From a virus, in IMG/VR virus record IMGVR_UViG_3300034072_001149, positions 95,201-159,200 of that record: a DNA stretch of 64,000 nucleotides; one strand, given 5' to 3'. Under the pieces are notes generated by a model. The model was given only the letters and a program-made list of their open reading frames with translations. It did not search any database and was not told the origin of the DNA. The position numbers and the translations under genes were made by a program. Position 1 is the first letter of the stretch. Each line of letters opens with the position of its first letter. Shown in pieces: positions 59,463 through 64,000 of the stretch.

Positions 59463-59464
59463 TT

Positions 59465-59680
59465 ATCGCAATAGCAGGTGATGTTGAACCAAGAAGTTGG
59501 TGTGATGATTGTTGCGTAGGTGACTGGTATTGTGAAACATCAGACCTGGGCCCAGTCCAGCTTGGTTCCTTGAATCTCCCACTCCATTGCTTTCATTTTT
59601 CCAATGCCGCCGATTTGAAAATGTTCAGTTTTGTTTTCTCCACCAATATGAAGCTTGCTCTTGAAGTCGTTATGGACTAA
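59465..59680 (+). pseudogene. FKL-family gene without a proper start
   Basis: The frame encodes SWCDDCCVGDWYCETSD, then FHFSNAADLKMFSFVFS, matching family features (compare EWADNCCRGSW at 34142-34591). No ATG, GTG or TTG start with a ribosome site lies nearby in frame; the ATG at 59481 with AGGTG is in another frame and stops after 12 codons. Likely a decayed or frameshifted copy, or one with an unusual start. The final core reads FSFVF rather than FKL. Confidence 0.5.
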
Positions 59681-59689
59681 AAGAGTGGA

Positions 59690-60082
59690 ATGGAAGAAGA
59701 CGAACTCCTTCGCTACCTAACCAATACCGCCAAATCTATTCAGCGCAGTCTGAGGTTTTCTGTCAGTGCCTCTATGATTTTTCCGGTATTCTCTGTTATC
59801 TTCTACTTCTTCGGTCCCGGTTATATCAGTTTAACCACCGTATTGGCTTCTATCACTTCATTGATTGTGGTTTACTGTATTCATTATAGCTCACATGGAC
59901 ACATACAAAACTGGTGGTGGCTCAAGCCAGGATTCTTTGTAACTATTCCAACAACGTCAGACGTTGATCAGGCCAGGAAATGGTGTAAGGATCAGTCTTA
60001 TGAATTTGTCGAAGTAACCACCGGTGTATTCAAATTCTTCAAATCTAGGGATGCCGTCCACTTCAAGCTTTCTTGCTTCTGA
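59690..60082 (+). CDS. Membrane-anchored FKL-motif protein
   Basis: 130 residues. Two hydrophobic spans (ASMIFPVFSVIFYFF and LASITSLIVVYCIHY) form a hairpin, followed by HGHIQNWW, nearly the same junction as YGHMTNWW in 34142-34591. The soluble part ends VFKFFKSRDAVHFKLSCF. First intact member of the seven-gene cluster. Function unknown. Confidence 0.82.
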   Translation: MEEDELLRYLTNTAKSIQRSLRFSVSASMIFPVFSVIFYFFGPGYISLTTVLASITSLIVVYCIHYSSHGHIQNWWWLKPGFFVTIPTTSDVDQARKWCKDQSYEFVEVTTGVFKFFKSRDAVHFKLSCF

Positions 60083-60224
60083 ATAATTGAAATTTAATCC
60101 GCAAGGTGTTAATCTAAATTACCTCACGAATAGATCGAATAACTTTGTGAGGAAAAGAGTGGATATTCAATCCAAACTGACTACTGGTTCCTTCGGTTTC
60201 TTGATGCGATACTTGGAGGGAATC

Positions 60225-60560
60225 ATGGACGACTATGATTACACGCCTTATTTTCGGTCAAAGCGAAAGGATTGGGAGAGCAACTATGATCCCAAGTTCC
60301 AAAGCCCTAGTCGCGCCAAAGAGCTTCATACAGCAGCTTCTAGTCTTTCGTCCTTGCCTAGTAACCGCTGGGTTAGACCACGTCTTCCTGAGGGCTCTGA
60401 GACGCTAGGAAAAGAGTTCCTAGCAGATTTGAAGAGATGGTTTAGCGAGCATAAGATCAAGCATCGATCCTGTTTGATTACAGAAAATAGTGAAACCTTT
60501 TGGGTCTACATTTTCAAGAAGCCAAGCGACGCCGTATTGTTCAAATTAGCCTGGGGCTGA
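60225..60560 (+). CDS. FKL-motif protein
   Basis: 111 residues from the ATG at 60225 (GGAGGG five bases upstream); the frame is open further upstream but without a ribosome site. Ends FWVYIFKKPSDAVLFKLAWG, a consensus signature. Helix DLKRWFSEHKIKHRSCLIT is the W-helix plus strand. Followed 1 nt later by the next member. Confidence 0.83.
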   Translation: MDDYDYTPYFRSKRKDWESNYDPKFQSPSRAKELHTAASSLSSLPSNRWVRPRLPEGSETLGKEFLADLKRWFSEHKIKHRSCLITENSETFWVYIFKKPSDAVLFKLAWG

Positions 60561-60561
60561 T

Positions 60562-60909
60562 ATGAAGCATAGAAAAAAGCCAAAGCGTCGAGCATTCCGT
60601 AGAAGGTTTGTTTTACAGTCTTTTAGAGGTTCTCCCAATCTCAGAAGATGCGACCTGATCACTAGTGGTTGGCGCATCATTTCTGAACTTGAATTCGCCA
60701 AACCAATAATGCGAGATGTTGAAAGAATATGGCTCAACCTCTTTGCTCCTGATGCGAAAATCACTTATCGTTTCGTTGAGAACTATAAGAATATGCCGCT
60801 CTATCGAAAAGGCAAGTGGAACGGCAAAGCATATTTTGTCACATTCGAGGAAAAAGATGTTCTAAAAGCTATGAACTTCAGGGTTTCCTGGTGGGACTTT
60901 AATGAGTAA
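60562..60909 (+). CDS. FKL-family protein, divergent
   Basis: 115 residues. Very basic start (MKHRKKPKRRAFRRRFVLQ). The end YFVTFEEKDVLKAMNFRVSWWDFNE keeps the strand, acidic turn, hydrophobic triplet and W but has FRV for FKL. It overlaps the next gene by 8 nt. Nucleic-acid binding is possible from charge alone. Confidence 0.75.
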   Translation: MKHRKKPKRRAFRRRFVLQSFRGSPNLRRCDLITSGWRIISELEFAKPIMRDVERIWLNLFAPDAKITYRFVENYKNMPLYRKGKWNGKAYFVTFEEKDVLKAMNFRVSWWDFNE

Positions 60910-61207
60910 GAAGTGCTATGTTGTCGAATGTGATTATCGACAGCTTTCAGCAGAAGCAATTCACTGGATTGAAAACTATAGCAGCGATCTAGCTTGGATT
61001 ACACGTCGCTGGAGAATATGGTCTGAACCAGCCAGAGAGGATGAACTTACTCTGGACGAATACTTCAATATGGTCTATTCCAAACACGAACCTAAAATAC
61101 CTCTTAGGAGAAGACAGATTGACGCCGTTCAATTTGTAAGTAAAAGAGATGCTTTGTATTTCACATTGGTGTTGCTAGATGACTCACAAGGAACCAGTTC
61201 GCTCTGA
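60902..61207 (+). CDS. FKL-family protein, divergent
   Basis: 101 residues. The end AVQFVSKRDALYFTLVLLDD has the strand, K-R-D-A turn and F-x-L but not the Lys or Trp. The front half is Trp-rich (ITRRWRIWSEPARED). Overlaps the next gene by 29 nt. Function unknown. Confidence 0.72.
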   Translation: MSKKCYVVECDYRQLSAEAIHWIENYSSDLAWITRRWRIWSEPAREDELTLDEYFNMVYSKHEPKIPLRRRQIDAVQFVSKRDALYFTLVLLDDSQGTSSL

Positions 61208-61424
61208 TCTTATCATTCCCAAGATGCGGAATGGCAAACCCATGGGTATTCTTGTGAGAAAGCGCAAGGGCACCACCCAGACTGTCCTCCCTGAAGTCAG
61301 GGAATGGTTGCGGACCTATACAAAAGGTCATTGGTATTTCTTTACCAATTCACAGACCAATCAACTATCCATTGCCTTCCATAACAAGCAAGATGCTTTG
61401 CTTTGGAAACTCGCATGGCATTGA
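61179..61424 (+). CDS. FKL-motif small protein
   Basis: 81 residues ending LSIAFHNKQDALLWKLAWH; the Phe of FKL is Trp. W-helix and strand: VREWLRTYTKGHWYFF. The next gene begins inside its last codons. Confidence 0.82.
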   Translation: MTHKEPVRSDLIIPKMRNGKPMGILVRKRKGTTQTVLPEVREWLRTYTKGHWYFFTNSQTNQLSIAFHNKQDALLWKLAWH

Positions 61425-61726
61425 AGCCTTTGTTCTATATGCTGTCAAAGCACGGACCATGGGATCATCATGTCCGGGTTAACAGTATTCTGACTATGTT
61501 GGAGGTTGAGAACTGGCTCAACAGCACAGGAAAAGTGCTCAATGTGGATTATGAATGCTTAATTGAAAACATCGAGAACAAAGCCACCAAGAAGACTTTT
61601 GTTCCGAATCTTCATTCAAATCGCAACAAAACAATGGGTCGAGCAGTCCAGACGGTTGAGCCAATTATATTTTTCAATGACTCAACCATCGCGACCTATG
61701 TAAAACTTACATGGGGTGGCCGATAA
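61415..61726 (+). CDS. FKL-family protein
   Basis: 103 residues from the ATG at 61415 within the end of the previous gene. Ends PIIFFNDSTIATYVKLTWGGR, with VKL-T-W and a short tail. The helix VENWLNSTGKVLNVDYECL fits. Last gene of the cluster; convergent with infA, whose stop lies directly beyond. Confidence 0.8.
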   Translation: MALKPLFYMLSKHGPWDHHVRVNSILTMLEVENWLNSTGKVLNVDYECLIENIENKATKKTFVPNLHSNRNKTMGRAVQTVEPIIFFNDSTIATYVKLTWGGR

Positions 61727-61945
61727 TCACTTGTATCTGAATGTGATACGACCCTTGGATAGATCATAAGGCGTCATTTCAAGTTCTACGGCATCGCCTA
61801 CTAGAACCTTGATATTGTTTTTGCGCATCTTTCCTGAGATATGACCAATAATCATAGCGTCATTCTCTAGCTTCACGCGAAACAATGCGTTGGGAAGAAC
61901 CTCGGTGACTTGGCCCTTCATCTTCAGTGTATTTTCTTTGCTCAT
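61727..61945 (-). CDS. infA: Translation initiation factor IF-1
   Basis: 72 residues, exactly the length of bacterial IF-1. IF-1 binds the 30S A site with IF-2 and IF-3. The S1/OB fold is near-consensus: [38 protein letters not shown] and the closing [15 protein letters not shown] late promoter core (61973-61978) lies 28 nt upstream, so it is probably made late in infection, perhaps to favour late phage messages. IF-1 in a phage is very unusual to my knowledge. Confidence 0.96.
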   Translation of the reverse strand: MSKENTLKMKGQVTEVLPNALFRVKLENDAMIIGHISGKMRKNNIKVLVGDAVELEMTPYDLSKGRITFRYK

Positions 61946-61972
61946 ATAACTCTTCGTTAAGGAATCCCAGAG

Positions 61973-61978
61973 TATTTA
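61973..61978 (-). promoter_or_regulatory. Late promoter core (TAAATA)
   Basis: Minus-strand CTAAATAC, 28 nt before the infA start; it lies just past the Nudix stop. Confidence 0.55.
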
Positions 61979-61979
61979 G

Positions 61980-62387
61980 TTACCCTGAGACCTTGATGGT
62001 TTGACCTTCTACGCTATGATCATTCAACATAGGTATGATCCACCGTAAGTTGGGTATGATGTTTTGTGGTAGATCATAAGTGTCAAATACATCAATCACT
62101 TCATCAGTGCAAGTCCTAATTTCCGACAACGCCTCACTATCGTGGTGTGAAAAGAAGTGGACCTTAAAGCCTGGGCCCACTAGGGTGATCCTCAGGTCCC
62201 AGTCAAGTTCCACTCCTGCCTCTTCGATAAATTCCCTCGTCATGGCACCAAAGGAAAGTTCACCAGGCTCTATCTTACCACCAATGGCGTTGTAGAGACC
62301 AGCCTGCCAAGCCGGTCGATTCTTGAGAATCAAAGCTACTTTCGACCCGTCGTCGTTATACAGGAGACCAGCAACGTATTCCATCAT
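61980..62387 (-). CDS. Nudix hydrolase
   Basis: 135 residues. The Nudix box is complete: GGKIEPGELSFGAMTREFIEEAGVEL (G-x5-E-x7-REUxEExGU). It would cleave a nucleoside diphosphate linked to X; the substrate is not evident. It starts within the stop of the second clpP gene (ATGATG), so the two are translated together. Confidence 0.9.
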   Translation of the reverse strand: MMEYVAGLLYNDDGSKVALILKNRPAWQAGLYNAIGGKIEPGELSFGAMTREFIEEAGVELDWDLRITLVGPGFKVHFFSHHDSEALSEIRTCTDEVIDVFDTYDLPQNIIPNLRWIIPMLNDHSVEGQTIKVSG

Positions 62388-63016
62388 CTTTTATTACCTG
62401 TTCCCATGATTTTGATCTGGTCACAAACACCAAGGTCAAGAGCTTCTTCAGCAGACAGCCAAACGTCGTGAGCTGGCAGCAGCTTTTCATCAATCTGTGC
62501 CTTTGTCATACCAGTATGCTTCATATAATGATTCATCATACGCTGCTGGGTGAGCTCATATTCACGAACGGTAGCAAAAAGTTCATGGGCTTTACCACGA
62601 TCACCCCATGACCACTGATGGCTCAGGATCGAGGTATTAGGAGTCAAGATACGATGTCCTTTGGCGCCGGCGATAAAAGTCAAGAAACCACAGCTACCAA
62701 TCATACCCAATCCAATAGTATGAACTGGAATGGCCGAACCCTCCATCGCATCAATGATTGCGAAGGCGCTGTTGACTTCACCGCCTGGACTATTGATGAT
62801 GAGAGTAAGATGATCAAAATCATTCTGCGGGGTTAGATTGGCTTCTAGGATCCAAGTCACAATCTTAGCCGCATTTTCGCTATTAAAACCACCACTCAGA
62901 AAATAGATCCCCTTGTCCCGTAAAGTGGGCTGGGGATTAACTGGCGGTGATGTCATCAGGGTGGTAGCGTCGGGTCCAACTGCGACCGCCCGATCAGCTA
63001 CGGATTTCTTTTTCAT
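62384..63016 (-). CDS. clpP: ClpP-like serine peptidase subunit 2
   Basis: 210 residues. Distinct from the first ClpP: INSPGG is kept, with Ser108 in GMIGSCGF, His133 in SILSHQW and Asp184 in AHDVWLSAEEA, so the triad is intact. A 35-residue N-terminal extension (MKKKSVADRAVAVGPDATTL...) precedes the core and may be a propeptide or replace the axial loop. The two phage subunits could form mixed or separate rings, as in bacteria with two ClpP genes. Confidence 0.92.
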   Translation of the reverse strand: MKKKSVADRAVAVGPDATTLMTSPPVNPQPTLRDKGIYFLSGGFNSENAAKIVTWILEANLTPQNDFDHLTLIINSPGGEVNSAFAIIDAMEGSAIPVHTIGLGMIGSCGFLTFIAGAKGHRILTPNTSILSHQWSWGDRGKAHELFATVREYELTQQRMMNHYMKHTGMTKAQIDEKLLPAHDVWLSAEEALDLGVCDQIKIMGTGNKR

Positions 63017-63127
63017 GTCAACTCCTCAAACCCAACATTGGGTAACAAGGCCAATATATTAGAAAAATATCCTGTTTGTCAGTAATCAAATTTTGCGTGA
63101 TACAGCCTGCGACGCTAGAGCAACCGT

Positions 63128-63511
63128 ATGAAGAGTAAGAAGATTAAAAAGACTATCATGATTCTACAGAGTTCATCAACTGGGAGAATTCTATTAAAGA
63201 AGAGAAAAGAGACTTGGGGTTTTACCTCTGATAAAATTTGGAATGAAGACACTGCTGATGTCTTCAACGGAATAAATGAAGTCAAGACTGTTGCCCAGTT
63301 TACAGAGTCCGATGAACTGACGTTGGATTATCTCGGCTGTATAGGACAGATGAACGTTTGGCATTGCGTCTGTGATACCGAGACATCGCTTTTATCTGAC
63401 AATGTGGGTTGGTTCCCTCTTTTCAACTTCCCAGACAACTTTGATGAGATGTCAGACCGACTTTTCGAGGATGAGCTCTTTATACGAAAATTAATTTCAC
63501 CTGATAGTTGA
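63128..63511 (+). CDS. Degenerate Nudix-like protein
   Basis: 127 residues. Start IMILQSSSTGRILLKKRKETWGF and late DNVGWFPLFNFPDNF resemble the first strands and C-terminal region of Nudix enzymes. The Glu-rich catalytic box is missing, with INEVKTVAQFTESDEL in its place. It may be a ligand-binding relic. Convergent with nothing; followed by the tRNA gene. Confidence 0.6.
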   Translation: MKSKKIKKTIMILQSSSTGRILLKKRKETWGFTSDKIWNEDTADVFNGINEVKTVAQFTESDELTLDYLGCIGQMNVWHCVCDTETSLLSDNVGWFPLFNFPDNFDEMSDRLFEDELFIRKLISPDS

Positions 63512-63550
63512 CATCTCTTATCAAAGAAAGCATAAAGAAAGAGTAGCAAA

Positions 63551-63556
63551 TAAATA
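63551..63556 (+). promoter_or_regulatory. Late promoter core (TAAATA) before the tRNA
   Basis: Plus-strand CAAATAAATAG context, 10-15 nt before the mature tRNA 5' end. The spacing would start RNA close to the tRNA. Confidence 0.4.
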
Positions 63557-63565
63557 GCTTCGTAT

Positions 63566-63648
63566 GCGCTCGTGGCGAAATTGGTAGACGCACTTGGTTT
63601 AGGTCCAAGCGAGCAATCGTGGGGGTTCGAGTCCCTCCGGGCGCACCA
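63566..63648 (+). tRNA. tRNA-Leu (anticodon UAG)
   Basis: 83 nt including an encoded CCA (63646-63648). The acceptor stem GCGCTCG pairs with CGGGCGC with one U-G pair. The anticodon stem CTTGG/CCAAG encloses loop TTTAGGT, giving anticodon UAG for CUA leucine codons. The T arm is GGGGGTTCGAGTCCCTCC, and there is a class II-type variable arm. It looks functional. CUA is decoded by a minor tRNA in many bacteria, so the phage may compensate for codon usage. Confidence 0.96.
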
Positions 63649-63756
63649 AACAAATGGATGGACACCAAGCCTAGAACCATTTGTTTTCAACCTACAGGCT
63701 GGGGTTCGGCCCCAATGTAAAAAGCCTAGCAGTCGCTTAAGCGGGCGGAGGTTGGG

Positions 63757-63966
63757 ATGAACGTGATCCCTTCCGAGTGTTGCGACTCCCTTCTGGGGAC
63801 CTGTAGGAAGATCGAACAATGGAGAATTGTTGTGATCGTTGAAATTCTGATTAAATCCTTTTTTGCCCTAATGATGCTCGCTATGATCTATGGCGGGTGG
63901 AAACAGATTCCACCGGAAAGCCCTGAAATCCTAGAAGCTCGCAAGCGTTACGGGAAGTCCAAGTAA
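63757..63966 (+). CDS. Small membrane protein
   Basis: 69 residues from an ATG with GGAGG five bases upstream. One hydrophobic helix (VVIVEILIKSFFALMMLAMIYGG) with a Cys-containing N-terminus and a charged C-terminal tail. Function unknown. The 108 nt between the tRNA and this gene hold a GGGG-TTCG-CCCC-type hairpin and no other gene. Confidence 0.65.
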   Translation: MNVIPSECCDSLLGTCRKIEQWRIVVIVEILIKSFFALMMLAMIYGGWKQIPPESPEILEARKRYGKSK

Positions 63967-64000
63967 ACACTGACTCCTTAGGCTAACTGGAAAAACCGGA

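Noticed and set aside
63649-63756. Possible second tRNA after tRNA-Leu
   Set aside because: Contains a TTCG-loop hairpin but no cloverleaf or anticodon arm.
1-64000. CRISPR array, integrase, insertion sequence or replication origin
   Set aside because: No regularly spaced repeats, no tyrosine or serine recombinase or transposase motifs, and no iteron-like cluster seen on either strand.

Overview
The window is a densely packed, mostly minus-strand stretch of a large tailed-phage genome. The markers point to a T4-superfamily myovirus, probably of large genome size. It carries a family B DNA polymerase (gp43-like), a gp45-like sliding clamp, a T4-type 5'-3' exonuclease/RNase H, T4-type RNA ligase 1, a DsbA-like late-transcription modulator, long tail-fibre genes, and T4-type late promoter cores (TAAATA) about 24-30 nt before several start codons. 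TTGACA-N16/17-TANNNT promoters point to early transcription by a bacterial sigma70-type polymerase. The host cannot be named from the sequence.

Layout. 1-9.1 kb: the 5' part of a cysteinyl-tRNA synthetase running off the left edge (read directly from the minus strand), an ATP-grasp protein, RNA ligase 1, a first ClpP, a secreted protein, and a VWA/metallopeptidase plus MoxR ATPase pair. 9.1-17.3 kb: small phage genes, coaD, a metallophosphoesterase, a CYTH protein, the RNase H/5' exonuclease and a P-loop kinase-like protein. 17.3-28.1 kb: nucleotide and modification genes (queE, phosphoribosyltransferase, folE, a QueD-like protein, a glycosyltransferase, a HhH-GPD glycosylase) interrupted by four homing-endonuclease-like genes. 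28.1-38.2 kb: replication and repair (clamp, polymerase, DsbA-like, UV-damage endonuclease, NAD-dependent ligase). 38.2-49.0 kb: late genes, with a RyR-domain protein, a putative holin and six virion fibre or structural genes including a collagen-like fibre. 49.0-55.4 kb: a nucleotidyltransferase, then ClpA, peptide deformylase, a secreted protein and DnaJ. 55.4-64 kb: a plus-strand accessory block (MazG-like, HAD nucleotidase, second nucleotidyltransferase, a run of small paralogues), then minus-strand IF-1, Nudix and a second ClpP, then tRNA-Leu(UAG).

Three themes stand out. First, about 22 small proteins in six clusters share a C-terminal signature of the form F-x(3-5)-DA-x-x-FKL-x-W; their N-termini differ greatly and two have membrane hairpins. 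I recognise no function, and this is the best candidate for an undescribed system. Second, the phage carries a protein-quality-control and translation kit: ClpA with a ClpP-docking loop, two ClpP-like subunits with intact triads, DnaJ, peptide deformylase, IF-1, CysRS and a tRNA. Third, FolE, a QueD-like protein and QueE suggest 7-deazaguanine (preQ0-type) synthesis, which could serve DNA or tRNA modification.

Genes are often coupled by ATGA or TAATG stop/start overlaps. Perfect hairpins separate many transcription units. No CRISPR array, integrase, insertion sequence or replication origin was seen.
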